From: a virus
IMG/VR virus record: IMGVR_UViG_3300027597_000005
Span: 1-57,932 of that record
Reading direction: 5' to 3' (one strand)
DNA length: 57,932 nt
Part shown: positions 41,618 through 50,628 of the stretch, piece by piece
Layout of the letters: every line of letters begins with the position of its first letter
Position numbering within the stretch: the first letter of the stretch is position 1
Translations under genes and position numbers: made by a program
Notes under the pieces: generated by a model
What the model was told of the DNA's origin: nothing
Databases searched by the model: none
What the model saw: only the letters and a program-made list of their open reading frames with translations

Positions 41618-41811
41618 TGCTTTCAAATTATAAAAATGATAAAAGTAATTGTTGGTTTAGTGATGATAATATCATTCATGATATGGCTAAACATAATAGG
41701 TCGTATAATTATAGGTATTGTAATGGTGATGACGACTTTTATCGACCATGCTGTGAACATGAAGACCTCTCTATTAGTGAAAATTGTTTTGACGAAGGTG
41801 TTGGTGATTAA
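41617..41811 (+). CDS. Small polar Cys/Tyr-rich protein
   Basis: 64 aa. TAATG overlap with the HNH stop and GGGGAATTA ribosome site support this frame over a hydrophobic overlapping frame at 41636-41839. Composition (NRSYNYRYCNGDDDFYRPCC) matches the small proteins at 38473 and 38919. No family recognised. Confidence 0.5.
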   Translation: MLSNYKNDKSNCWFSDDNIIHDMAKHNRSYNYRYCNGDDDFYRPCCEHEDLSISENCFDEGVGD

Positions 41812-41839
41812 TATTAACAAAGTGATGGAAATACGGTAA

Positions 41840-42772
41840 ATGGAAATAAAAGAAAGGTTTGAAGGTGCATTGTTTGGTCTTGCGTGTGGTGATGCCGTGG
41901 GGGCACCAGCCGAATGGAAGCCAAGAGAATGGCTTGACCAAAACCCTATTACTGGAATGCAGGATAGTGTTAGTCATGATTTAAAGGCAGGTCAATTTAC
42001 CGATGATACCAGCATGGCTTTATGTTTGGCGCAAAGCTTGATTGACAGTGATGGTGTGGATCAGTTAGACCAAATGAGGAAGTATGCCCAATGGTTTATG
42101 CAAGGGTATATGGGATGTAACCAAAAGTGCAATGGTATTGGACGTACTACACGTTTAGCAATACAGGATTTTTTACAGACAGGAAATTATGTCTGTACAG
42201 AAAACAATCCTGAGAAAGCTGGTAATGGTAGTATTATGCGCTTAGCGCCATTGCCAATGTTTTACTTTCAAGATTTTAATGGTCTTATGAAGGCTACTGT
42301 TAAATCTACACAAACAACACATGGTTCATATGAGTCAATTTATGGAGCAGTATTGTTTTCAATTTACATGCATCGTGCGTTGCTTGGTGTTAAAAAGGAA
42401 AACATCATATCACCTGTTCATTTCTTGGCTAACGATAAAAATACATCTGATGGGTTGAAGAAAATAATTTTTGGTGAATACCTTAATAAAGATTATGATT
42501 CTATCAAGGGTACAGGTTATATTATTGAGTCTCTTGAAGCAGCATTGTGGTGTTTTTATAAAACCGATAATTATAAAGATGCTGTTTTAATGGCGGTTAA
42601 TCAAGGTTATGATGCAGATACAACGGCTGCTATTGTTGGTCAATTGGCAGGTGCACATTACGGTGTTAACAATATTCCTACAGAATGGTTGCAAGTTTTG
42701 GATATGTATGATACTATAGATGGAATTATTGGGACAATATATAATAAAGTTGAAAAACGTTTAATACTATAA
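41840..42772 (+). CDS. ADP-ribosylglycohydrolase (ARH/DraG family)
   Basis: 310 aa. Complete ARH signature: GALFGLACGDAVGAP (9-23), FTDDTSMA (53-60) with metal-binding T-D-D, KAGNGSIMRLAPL, and GYDADTTAAIVGQLAG (256-271) with the second metal-site Asp residues. ARH/DraG enzymes remove ADP-ribose from protein side chains (Arg, Ser) or DNA/RNA ends using two metal ions. In a phage this could reverse host defence ADP-ribosylation or control a phage ART. No ART is visible in the window. Ribosome site GGAAATACGG. Confidence 0.9.
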   Translation: MEIKERFEGALFGLACGDAVGAPAEWKPREWLDQNPITGMQDSVSHDLKAGQFTDDTSMALCLAQSLIDSDGVDQLDQMRKYAQWFMQGYMGCNQKCNGIGRTTRLAIQDFLQTGNYVCTENNPEKAGNGSIMRLAPLPMFYFQDFNGLMKATVKSTQTTHGSYESIYGAVLFSIYMHRALLGVKKENIISPVHFLANDKNTSDGLKKIIFGEYLNKDYDSIKGTGYIIESLEAALWCFYKTDNYKDAVLMAVNQGYDADTTAAIVGQLAGAHYGVNNIPTEWLQVLDMYDTIDGIIGTIYNKVEKRLIL

Positions 42773-42803
42773 TAATTCACATAATTCATATCAAGGATGT
42801 AAA

Positions 42804-44660
42804 ATGACAAATAATGATAATTTTAAGGTTCTAACGGACGAAGAACATTTAAAGCTTAGACCCTCCATGTATATCGGCTCTGTTGACGAGACTGATATAT
42901 CAACATATTTTATAAACCTATCTGATGGGGTATTATCAGAAGCGGAATATAAATCAATAAAGATAGTTCCCGGCCTTGCAAAGATAATCAATGAAATCAT
43001 TGACAATAGTGTTGATGAAAGTATTAGAACCAATGGGAAATATGCGAACAAAATAGACATATCCATGAAAGAAAACCTAGATGGTTTTCTGGTGACAGTA
43101 CGTGATAACGGTCGTGGTATTCCTATTGTAAAACCAGATGGTGTTGATGAATACAGACCAGTATTATCTTGGTCTAGGGCACGTTCTGGCACTTCTTTTG
43201 ATGCTAACCGTGTTACGTTAGGTGCTAATGGCGTTGGGTCATTTGCAACATATGTTTTTTCAACCAAGTTTTTTGGGGAGACGCATGATGGTACACATGG
43301 TTTGACTTTTCAAAAAGACGGTATGATAACAAAAGTCACTAAATCTAAAAAGAATTTCACCGAAGTTACCTTTTTACCAGATTTGGAACAATTCAACAAG
43401 GGTGAAGTTTCTTTTAATAATCATGCTGAATATATCAGACAACGATTGATAAACTTGTCCATATGTTATCCTAAGATTAAGTTTACTTTTAATGGTGATT
43501 TGGTTTCCATACATGATATGTCTGCGTTAGCAACATCATTTTATAAAGATAATATTATTGTTAAGGAAAATGATTTCACAATTATAATAGGTTCTACTGC
43601 CGAGTTCCAAGAGTTTAGATTCCATTCGTATGTTAATGGTTTACATACTCCAAATGGCGGCGCAGTTGTTGATTATATCACTTCCGAAGTGTGTAGTCTT
43701 CTTCAACCACTAATAAAAAAGAAGCATAAGATTGAAGTAACACCAAGTCAAATAAAAAATAATTTGTTTCTTGGTTTGTATGTTGTTAATTTTCAAAACT
43801 TGAAGTTTGATTCACAAACTAAAGAAAAAATAACAAACAGTCGTAATGAAGTTGCTGAGTTTTTTAAAGGTTATGATTTCACTGGTTTGGCTAAGAAGAT
43901 TTTAACAACTGAAAATATCATCAATCCAATAATACAATCTATACTTGCAAAGAAAGAATTAGCTGAACGCTTGGAGTTAGCTAGAAAACAAAAGAAATCA
44001 CAGAAATTAGATATTGTAAACCATATACAAGCAACATATCCTGAACCAGAGGAACGAATATTATTTGTTGCAGAAGGTCTTTCCGCTATGTCCCCTTTAT
44101 TGGCTACTAGAAAATCCACGAAAATTGGTGGTTATCCCCTGCGTGGTAAGATTTTGAATGTCACTGGAATGAAGTATAACGCCATAATGGATAACGTCAC
44201 CGTGTCTGAATTGATATCAGTCATTGGATTGCATCTTGGAAAACCACCACAGGATTTGAATTATGGAAAAATTGCGATTATGACGGATGCTGACGTTGAC
44301 GGTATCAGTATCAGAATGCAATTGGTTAATCTGTTCTATTTGTGGGGAACAAGGTTGTTTGATGAAAAACGTGTGTTCATAGTTAAGACACCTTTATTAT
44401 CCGCTCAAAAAGGAAATGATTTAAGACTTTATTATTCGTTTGATGAATACAATAAAGATAAGAAGAATATAAGGGGTTATGAGGAAACATATTTTAAAGG
44501 TCTTGGTACTATGCCACTAGAAGTGTATGAACAGTGCATTAATAATCCTAAATTGGTTCCTATAACATTATCGTCGGAATCTGATAAACGTCATTTAGAA
44601 ATGGCTTTCGGAGATGATTCTGATATGAGAAAGAAATGGTTGTTGGGTGAGTTTAAATGA
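42804..44660 (+). CDS. 39: DNA topoisomerase II large subunit (gp39, GyrB-like)
   Basis: 618 aa, single chain combining T4 gp39 and gp60 regions. GHKL ATPase: IINEIIDNSVDE, VRDNGRGIP and GANGVGSFATY; transducer; Toprim: LFVAEGLSAMSPL and IMTDADVDG. T4 splits the C-terminal part into gp60; here it is continuous. With gp52 at 45700 it forms the type IIA topoisomerase used in replication. AAGGATGTAAA ribosome site. Confidence 0.93.
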   Translation: MTNNDNFKVLTDEEHLKLRPSMYIGSVDETDISTYFINLSDGVLSEAEYKSIKIVPGLAKIINEIIDNSVDESIRTNGKYANKIDISMKENLDGFLVTVRDNGRGIPIVKPDGVDEYRPVLSWSRARSGTSFDANRVTLGANGVGSFATYVFSTKFFGETHDGTHGLTFQKDGMITKVTKSKKNFTEVTFLPDLEQFNKGEVSFNNHAEYIRQRLINLSICYPKIKFTFNGDLVSIHDMSALATSFYKDNIIVKENDFTIIIGSTAEFQEFRFHSYVNGLHTPNGGAVVDYITSEVCSLLQPLIKKKHKIEVTPSQIKNNLFLGLYVVNFQNLKFDSQTKEKITNSRNEVAEFFKGYDFTGLAKKILTTENIINPIIQSILAKKELAERLELARKQKKSQKLDIVNHIQATYPEPEERILFVAEGLSAMSPLLATRKSTKIGGYPLRGKILNVTGMKYNAIMDNVTVSELISVIGLHLGKPPQDLNYGKIAIMTDADVDGISIRMQLVNLFYLWGTRLFDEKRVFIVKTPLLSAQKGNDLRLYYSFDEYNKDKKNIRGYEETYFKGLGTMPLEVYEQCINNPKLVPITLSSESDKRHLEMAFGDDSDMRKKWLLGEFK

Positions 44661-45121
44661 ATACAATGGAATTGGATGTAACTAACTTGGAAATAAATGA
44701 TTCATCAATAGAGTTTAATGGGTTAGCTTTTACCCAAACTAATGCCGATAAGCGTGATGAGAATAACATAATGATAGCAATGGACAACTATAAGTCATTT
44801 TGTGAAGCTGCTGTTGAAAAAGAGCGAAATCAATTGTATGAGAAAATTGACAAGGCATTATTTGAATTGAAAGAAAATCAAATGTTAATTTATGTTCCAA
44901 AAGATATGAAAGTAATTGGTGTTAAAAGTGCATTTGTTACTAAATTATTTAAAAATGAATTAAAGGAAAAATCTAAATCTAGATATTTTAAAGCACAAAT
45001 ATTGGAAATATGCTGTGAATATAAAGATTCTGATGGAAATGTAAAAACAGAGTGGATACTACTAACACATTATTCACCGACACAATTTATTAAAAAAATA
45101 ATAACAGAGGAAATACTATAA
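44657..45121 (+). CDS. Hypothetical protein between topoisomerase subunits
   Basis: 154 aa, ATGA-coupled to gene 39. N-terminal acidic segment, central helix FCEAAVEKERNQLYEKID, C-terminal alpha-beta part ending HYSPTQFIKKIITEEIL. No domain recognised; its stop overlaps the next start. Confidence 0.65.
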   Translation: MNTMELDVTNLEINDSSIEFNGLAFTQTNADKRDENNIMIAMDNYKSFCEAAVEKERNQLYEKIDKALFELKENQMLIYVPKDMKVIGVKSAFVTKLFKNELKEKSKSRYFKAQILEICCEYKDSDGNVKTEWILLTHYSPTQFIKKIITEEIL

Positions 45122-45630
45122 TGGTTAATAAAATAGATTTAAGTAAAGACCCAAATATTCTCGTATATGGCGGTCTTGAGTATGATTCAGCGTGTGTTGA
45201 TGATGTTGTACCAGAAGAAGAACCATTAAAAGATGATGAAATTATTACTTTATGGGGTGTTAAGCATGTCAATGAAGTTAAAAATGAACTGGTTGATGAT
45301 TCTCTCGGTGCAATGTATAACCGCATTTTGACACTTATTGCAGAATCTACTCCTAGTAAGTATGTCACATATAATAAAGAACGTGTTGTAGGAGTTAGAC
45401 GTTTTGAGGAAGTTATGGTTACTAAAGAATCATTTTTCCAAACAAATGCGTATAACTTCACTAGAAACGTAGAACGTCTTAAAAATGAATACGCAAATGA
45501 TAAGTTGGAAATATGTGTTGTCACTTCTTCTGCTGATGCTGATATTAACGGTCGTAAGTGGATACAATCGCCGCCGACATTTGTAAATTTTGCTATTGTT
45601 GAAATTAATGAAAAGCCGATATATCGTTAA
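45121..45630 (+). CDS. Hypothetical protein between topoisomerase subunits
   Basis: 169 aa, ATG overlapping the stop of the preceding gene. Acidic N-terminus (VDDVVPEEEPLKDDEI), basic middle (NKERVVGVRRFEEVMV). No family recognised. Stop codon lies in the hairpin at 45612-45642. Confidence 0.65.
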   Translation: MVNKIDLSKDPNILVYGGLEYDSACVDDVVPEEEPLKDDEIITLWGVKHVNEVKNELVDDSLGAMYNRILTLIAESTPSKYVTYNKERVVGVRRFEEVMVTKESFFQTNAYNFTRNVERLKNEYANDKLEICVVTSSADADINGRKWIQSPPTFVNFAIVEINEKPIYR

Positions 45631-45642
45631 GATATCGGCTTT
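45612..45642 (+). terminator. Hairpin terminator (weak)
   Basis: AAAGCCGATAT / ATATCGGCTTT, 11-bp stem, 9-nt loop, only three Ts after the stem. Partial termination before gene 52 is plausible. Confidence 0.55.
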
Positions 45643-45699
45643 AACTATTATCACATAATTTACATATTTTTACTAAACACATATAAATGGATTTAAAAA

Positions 45700-47067
45700 A
45701 TGAAAAAAGGAAAAAAGGTAGAGGAACAAGAGATTGATATCGACTTGTTATCGCCTATAACTGTTACTGATTACATCAATCAACATTATATGGATTACTC
45801 ATTGTATGTTATCCAATCACGTGCTCTCCCAAACTATATTGATGGTTTGAAAGTTGTTCAACGCAAATTGATATATGCCGCATTACAAATGGCAGCACAC
45901 AAAAAAGTAAAGGTAGCAGAGTTAGGGTCTTCACTTAGTTCATATGAATATCTTCATGGCGAAACCTCTGCTCAAGATGCTTTGGTTAGTATGGCTGCAT
46001 CATGGAAAAACAACATTCCATTATTCGATGGTCATGGTAACTTCGGTTCTCGTCTAATACAAGAATCAGCGGCCCCCCGTTACATTTATGTTAGCCTTTC
46101 CGACAAGTTTAAAGATACCTTCATAGACACCTCTGTTTGCGATTTTAAGGCCGATACACCAGAACCCATAACTTACCTACCTGTTATTCCGTGGTCGCTT
46201 ATAAACGGCATTTCAGGCGTTGCAGTGGGCTTTGCGAGTAACATTCTTCCTCGTGAATGGAAAGATGTTAAGCAAGCATGTTTGGAATACCTGACTAAAG
46301 GAAAAATAAAAACAGTTATGCAGGTAAAATATCCACATTTCAATGGGAAAGTTGAATTGCTTGAGGATGGGAGATGGGCAACATATGGTATTGTTGATAA
46401 AGAAAAGGTTGGGCGTAAAGAGGCTTATGTCATTAAAGAATTGCCTATTGGTTATGATCGTGAAAAATACTTCAATATTTTATTGAGACTTAAAAATGCC
46501 AATAAAATAAATGATTTTGATGATGAATGTAATAAGAATGGTTTTCGTTTTGTGGTCTATACTTCACCAGAACAAAATAAGGCTATTGACAAGGACATTA
46601 CTAAGTTTTTTGGATTAATGAAAACAGAAACAGAGAATATTTCAACTGTTGATGAACATGGGAAGTTGCGTATTTTCACATCAGTTGAAGATTTGGTGAA
46701 AGATTTTTGTAATTATCGTTTACAAAAGACAAAAGATTCGTTACAATACAGTATAAATCAAACTGAACAACGTCTTTTGGAGATGACTGTAAAAAAACAG
46801 TTTATTACGAATGTTGTTGAAAATGTAATCAATCTGAAAAATTATACTAAGAAAGAATTGGCTTCATATGTTTGTTCACTTGGAAATAATGTTTCGAATG
46901 ATATTTCAGAAAAGATTATATCAATACCATCCTATTCGTTTACTAAAGATAATATATTAGATTTAGAAAAGCAAATCTCTAAAGTAAATGATGAATTGAA
47001 TAAGCTTAGAAATAGCAATGAAAAAGACGTATTGGTTGATAAGATTAAAAAATTGAATTTGGATTAA
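45700..47067 (+). CDS. 52: DNA topoisomerase II medium subunit (gp52, GyrA-like)
   Basis: 455 aa (T4 gp52 442 aa). GyrA-type breakage-reunion domain: SRALPNYIDGLKVVQRKLIY, HGNFGSR, AAPRYIYVSL with catalytic Tyr at about 128, GVAVGFASNILPREW. C-terminal coiled coil (EKQISKVNDELNKLRNS). No DNA-wrapping beta-pinwheel, as in T4. Forms the functional enzyme with gp39. Confidence 0.93.
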   Translation: MKKGKKVEEQEIDIDLLSPITVTDYINQHYMDYSLYVIQSRALPNYIDGLKVVQRKLIYAALQMAAHKKVKVAELGSSLSSYEYLHGETSAQDALVSMAASWKNNIPLFDGHGNFGSRLIQESAAPRYIYVSLSDKFKDTFIDTSVCDFKADTPEPITYLPVIPWSLINGISGVAVGFASNILPREWKDVKQACLEYLTKGKIKTVMQVKYPHFNGKVELLEDGRWATYGIVDKEKVGRKEAYVIKELPIGYDREKYFNILLRLKNANKINDFDDECNKNGFRFVVYTSPEQNKAIDKDITKFFGLMKTETENISTVDEHGKLRIFTSVEDLVKDFCNYRLQKTKDSLQYSINQTEQRLLEMTVKKQFITNVVENVINLKNYTKKELASYVCSLGNNVSNDISEKIISIPSYSFTKDNILDLEKQISKVNDELNKLRNSNEKDVLVDKIKKLNLD

Positions 47068-47079
47068 AGGATTAAAGAA

Positions 47080-47601
47080 ATGGAAGATCGTGAAGTATTT
47101 TATGTTGATGTTGGGAACATGAGTAAGGAAAAAATAAATGAGATAATTGAGGAAACAGTAAAAGGGTTTTCAGCGAGGGTTTATACTGTTGATAGATTAG
47201 AACATAATGTTCACCCTGTTGAACCACTATTGGGCACTATTATTGAGAAGATTTGGGAATGGAATGACATTGCTGGTACACAAAAGAATGAAACCACAAT
47301 GGCATTGTATAAGAATCTTATCACGGAAGAATATGAAGAGTTTTTGGAAGCCTATGGTAATAAAGATCATGTCGAGGAACTAGATGCATGCGTTGATATG
47401 ATTTGGGTTATTGTTGGTTATATGCGTTCCCGTGGTTGGTCTAAGGAATTGTCTAAAGCTGCATTTGATGAAGTTCAGCGTTCTAATTTCTCTAAGTTTG
47501 TTGATGACAATGGGGAAGTAAAATGTGTAAAGCGTGAAGATGGAAAGATATTGAAGCCTTCTACATTCTCTCCCGCAGACATATCCGGTTTGTTTGTATG
47601 A
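47080..47601 (+). CDS. MazG-like nucleotide pyrophosphohydrolase with DVGN module
   Basis: 173 aa. Residues 65-125 match MazG-type all-alpha NTP pyrophosphohydrolases: ITEEYEEFLEAY and EELDACVDMIWVIVG hold the acidic metal ligands (EExxE and ExxD). The tail with DNGEVKCVKREDGKILKPS is usual in phage MazG-like proteins. The first 40 residues (REVFYVDVGNMSKEKINEII) echo the portal motif seen at 16875-18515. May hydrolyse dNTPs or alarmones. AAGGATTAAAGAA ribosome site. Confidence 0.75.
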   Translation: MEDREVFYVDVGNMSKEKINEIIEETVKGFSARVYTVDRLEHNVHPVEPLLGTIIEKIWEWNDIAGTQKNETTMALYKNLITEEYEEFLEAYGNKDHVEELDACVDMIWVIVGYMRSRGWSKELSKAAFDEVQRSNFSKFVDDNGEVKCVKREDGKILKPSTFSPADISGLFV

Positions 47602-48053
47602 CAAATTGGCCTATGACCATATATTATCGTAAAAGTTCTCCTGATAAAACCTATCAGGAGTTTTACGAAGAGCATATGAAAAAAATACCTTCTAAAAAGA
47701 AATATGAAGAAATTTTGGAAGAATTGAATGAAACACAAAAGGTTTCGGATGGGTCATATGACCTTAATGAAACATATAATGCCTTTTATAAGAGATACAT
47801 GGATTCAGTTAAGCCAAAATACTTCTTGTATGTTCAACATAGTAAAGTAGTCGAAACAGTTGATGTTAATAACGTACATGAATTTCAAGCTTTCTTGGAA
47901 CATGCGAAAGACATGAATTATGAAGTGTTAATAACAGATAAAGCAAAATCTGCTATATTAAGTCCACCATCTACTAATATTGAATCATATGGCACCACAG
48001 CAGTTGAAGTGCAGCCAATTTATAGTTCAGATATACAGAATATATTAAAATGA
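47598..48053 (+). CDS. Hypothetical protein
   Basis: 151 aa, ATGA overlap with the previous gene. Two DKTYQEFYEEHMKKIPS/LNETYNAFYKRYMDS segments look like an internal duplication; the same YDEYVGLYEKALPS grammar appears in the protein at 48618, so these two may be related. No function recognised. Confidence 0.6.
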   Translation: MTNWPMTIYYRKSSPDKTYQEFYEEHMKKIPSKKKYEEILEELNETQKVSDGSYDLNETYNAFYKRYMDSVKPKYFLYVQHSKVVETVDVNNVHEFQAFLEHAKDMNYEVLITDKAKSAILSPPSTNIESYGTTAVEVQPIYSSDIQNILK

Positions 48054-48610
48054 GAATTATAACAATTTCATATAATGACTTGTTGCCACAAGGATACATT
48101 GAAGTCAATTGTACATCAAGGGGTGATAAGTATAAAGAATTATCGCCTTTCACTCATTATGACGTTAGGTTTAAAGATATATTTGCTAATAATGTTGAAA
48201 ACGCATGGCAATTTTCGAAAGTATATCCACAACATGATGATAATGGAACCCCAAATGAAAAATGGTATGAATGGAGAGAAAGAGGATTCAAGTCTTCTTT
48301 TGCTTATCGCTATCCTATGGGGAAAGGGGCAAAGCCACTGTATTCTTATGTTGATGGTGTGAAGTATGATTATGTTTCTGCAAGAAAAGAAATATATTTT
48401 CCACTATACATTGATTTTTGTTTACATAATTCGGTATTTTTGGAATTGTATAAAGAAGTATGTGATGGATATGAATGTTATGCTATTCGTGATTTTGATG
48501 CATATAAAATGAAAAAACTGACACTGAAAGAAGTAGTAAACAACCCATATAAAAAAGTTGGTCATGGTTTTGTTTTGTACCATTTATTGACTAACGAAAA
48601 TTATAAGTGA
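48050..48610 (+). CDS. Hypothetical phage protein with SPF/NAWQ motif
   Basis: 186 aa, ATGA-coupled to the preceding gene. Contains EVNCTSRGDKYKELSPFT and NNVENAWQFSKVYPQ, a pattern I associate with a conserved phage/bacterial family of unknown function (N-x-TS...LSPF...VE-x-xWQ). It ends with the regular phrase KKVGHGFVLYHLL. Catalytic role not deducible. Confidence 0.6.
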   Translation: MRIITISYNDLLPQGYIEVNCTSRGDKYKELSPFTHYDVRFKDIFANNVENAWQFSKVYPQHDDNGTPNEKWYEWRERGFKSSFAYRYPMGKGAKPLYSYVDGVKYDYVSARKEIYFPLYIDFCLHNSVFLELYKEVCDGYECYAIRDFDAYKMKKLTLKEVVNNPYKKVGHGFVLYHLLTNENYK

Positions 48611-48617
48611 GATAATA

Positions 48618-49343
48618 ATGAAATACCCTTATCTAATATTTTACAAACAAAAAGTTGACAATTCATTAAGTTATGATGAATATGTCGGTTTATATGAAAA
48701 GGCATTGCCATCGGAAAATGAATACATGGAATACCATTCTTTGATTGGTAAGCTACCATTATTAACATATGATGAAATGATAAAACGTGAGCGTGATGGT
48801 TTTAAATCTAAGTACGAAAGTTATAGAAAGATAACATCACAGATAAATTCTAGACCAATTGATTCAGATGAAACTTATAATGAGTTTATTGATGAGTGTA
48901 TTGAAAATGGTTATGAATTATTTGATGATGATAAAAATACATTTTCTACTGTTGATATAACATGGAAGAAAAATTACGTAAAGGATATTTTGGTAACACT
49001 TTCAAACACGGTATCCAGAAATGGTGTTATCTATAGTAATGATGTTTTGGAATCTATGTCTAAACAAATAAATGAAAACAAAATATTATGTTTAAGCGGC
49101 ATACGTGATGATTTTAAAATAGATTTGGAAAATGTTGTTGGTATATGTCAGAATGCTAAAGTAACGGAGAAAGGATTAACAACAGATTTAAAAGTATTTA
49201 ATGGTTTCACATTGGACAGAGAGCATTTTACTGTAGGGTTTTGCTCATCTGGAAATGTTGATGATAAAGGTAATGTTAACGACATTGAAATAAAATATTC
49301 ATATATTTTTCCAAAAGAAGATTCACAATGGAAAAAGAGTTAA
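48618..49343 (+). CDS. Hypothetical protein
   Basis: 241 aa. N-terminal YDEYVGLYEKALPSENEYMEY and TYNEFIDECIEN resemble motifs in the 47598 product. The C-terminal part (GICQNAKVTEKGLTTDLKVF) is beta-rich. No family recognised. Overlaps the next gene by 16 bp. Confidence 0.6.
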   Translation: MKYPYLIFYKQKVDNSLSYDEYVGLYEKALPSENEYMEYHSLIGKLPLLTYDEMIKRERDGFKSKYESYRKITSQINSRPIDSDETYNEFIDECIENGYELFDDDKNTFSTVDITWKKNYVKDILVTLSNTVSRNGVIYSNDVLESMSKQINENKILCLSGIRDDFKIDLENVVGICQNAKVTEKGLTTDLKVFNGFTLDREHFTVGFCSSGNVDDKGNVNDIEIKYSYIFPKEDSQWKKS

Positions 49344-50065
49344 CAAAAACTGAATTATTCATAAAGAAAGCCAAAGCTATACATGGCGACAAGTATAATT
49401 ATGATAAAACTGTATATGTAAAAAGTTTACAAAAAGTAATCATTACATGTCCTGTTCATGGCGATTTCGAACAATTTCCAAATAATCATATTCTCAAAAA
49501 ATGTGGGTGTTATGCATGTAGTGGTAGAAATATAAAACCAGTTAATAAAAGGGCGTTAACAACATCATCTTTTATTGAGAAAAGTAAAAAAGTACACGGT
49601 GACAAGTATAATTACGATAAAACAGATTATTCACATTCACATATAAAAGTTATATTAACTTGTCCTAAACATGGTGATTTTTTAGTTTCTCCAAATAATC
49701 ATTTACGAAATGAAAAAGAGGGTGGTTGTCCAAAATGTCATTATGGCGTACCATCAAATAATGAGGTTATTGAAAACTTTAAAAAAGTACATGGTAATAA
49801 GTATAATTATGATAAAACAGTTTATGAAAATAGTTGTTCAAAGGTAATAATTACATGTTCTATTCATGGTGATTTTGAACAGTTGGCACGAAGTCATTTA
49901 AAAGGTCATGGTTGTAAAAAGTGTAGTTATATGTATAGCAAAAAATATTGTTTGTGCCCTATTCATGGACAATTTCCGAAAACAAAATATAATATAAAGC
50001 ATGGTTGCCCTAGTTGTAATATTTTGAATAATTGTGATTGTGAAGAATGTAAAAAGGGAGTTTAA
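49328..50065 (+). CDS. Tandem zinc-ribbon repeat protein (homing-endonuclease DNA-binding type)
   Basis: 245 aa. Three repeats of about 55-65 residues share KAIHGDKYNYDKTVY, KVIITCPVHGDFEQ and a CxxC pair (CGCYAC, CPKC, CKKC); a fourth partial copy follows. This repeat (DUF723-like) normally precedes GIY-YIG, HNH or Vsr-like nuclease domains in homing endonucleases, but no nuclease motif is present here. Either a DNA-binding remnant or a standalone protein. The stop lies in the terminator at 50053. Confidence 0.7.
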   Translation: MEKELTKTELFIKKAKAIHGDKYNYDKTVYVKSLQKVIITCPVHGDFEQFPNNHILKKCGCYACSGRNIKPVNKRALTTSSFIEKSKKVHGDKYNYDKTDYSHSHIKVILTCPKHGDFLVSPNNHLRNEKEGGCPKCHYGVPSNNEVIENFKKVHGNKYNYDKTVYENSCSKVIITCSIHGDFEQLARSHLKGHGCKKCSYMYSKKYCLCPIHGQFPKTKYNIKHGCPSCNILNNCDCEECKKGV

Positions 50066-50074
50066 ACTCCCTTT
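50053..50074. terminator. Bidirectional terminator between convergent genes
   Basis: Perfect palindrome AAAGGGAGTTT / AAACTCCCTTT between the zinc-repeat gene (+) and the lysozyme gene (-), with A-run upstream and T-rich downstream sides. Confidence 0.7.
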
Positions 50075-50076
50075 CA

Positions 50077-50625
50077 TCATTTCTTTTTCTTTACAGAAGC
50101 CGCCGCAGGCGTGACTGGTTGATCATAAAAATCTGGACAAACTAGTTTTATCACACGTGGCCCACGTGTGCCAACCTGAGTGTACCATTTAGATTTAGTT
50201 AGATTTAGCGCAGCATTTTTCCAATCTTTTTTCTTGACAAATCCTAAAGTATTTTTAAAAGTCAATAATGTAGTGATGCCCATATTGAAACAAAGGTTGA
50301 CAATAGCACGGTTTGGGCCTTCTATGTCTTTTACTACTTCCCAGAAATCTTTACCTTCAAGATTTTTTATGCAACGATTTATATCATTTTTCAATAACAT
50401 CTCGACTTGTTCCATAGTCAACCCTTTTGTACTTAGAAATACATCGGCGTTGTGGAAAGATATACTGGTTGTTCCGAATATTGCTTGACATTCTTCACGG
50501 CTAAATGGTACGTCACTATAATTTCGTCCAACACCAACTGTGCGCTTACCTACAGTATCGGTATATGCTTTTAGACGAACACCTTCATCAACTTTAAGTT
50601 CTTCTATTAATTTTTTGATATCCAT
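50077..50625 (-). CDS. e: T4-type lysozyme (endolysin, GH24)
   Basis: 182 aa (T4 gpe 164 aa). Catalytic triad by alignment: E14 (KVDEGVRLKAY), D23 (YTDTVGKRT), T29 (RTVGVG), matching E11, D20, T26 of T4. NRAIVNLCFNMG and W..A in KNAALNL also fit. A 15-residue Ala/Lys tail is added. Hydrolyses murein for lysis; no signal peptide, so needs the holin at 50768. GGGGTGAAAA ribosome site. Confidence 0.9.
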   Translation of the reverse strand: MDIKKLIEELKVDEGVRLKAYTDTVGKRTVGVGRNYSDVPFSREECQAIFGTTSISFHNADVFLSTKGLTMEQVEMLLKNDINRCIKNLEGKDFWEVVKDIEGPNRAIVNLCFNMGITTLLTFKNTLGFVKKKDWKNAALNLTKSKWYTQVGTRGPRVIKLVCPDFYDQPVTPAAASVKKKK

Positions 50626-50628
50626 TTT

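Noticed and set aside
41636-41839. Hydrophobic alternative frame overlapping the small gene at 41617
   Set aside because: The 41617 frame has a TAATG overlap and ribosome site; the hydrophobic frame has neither.
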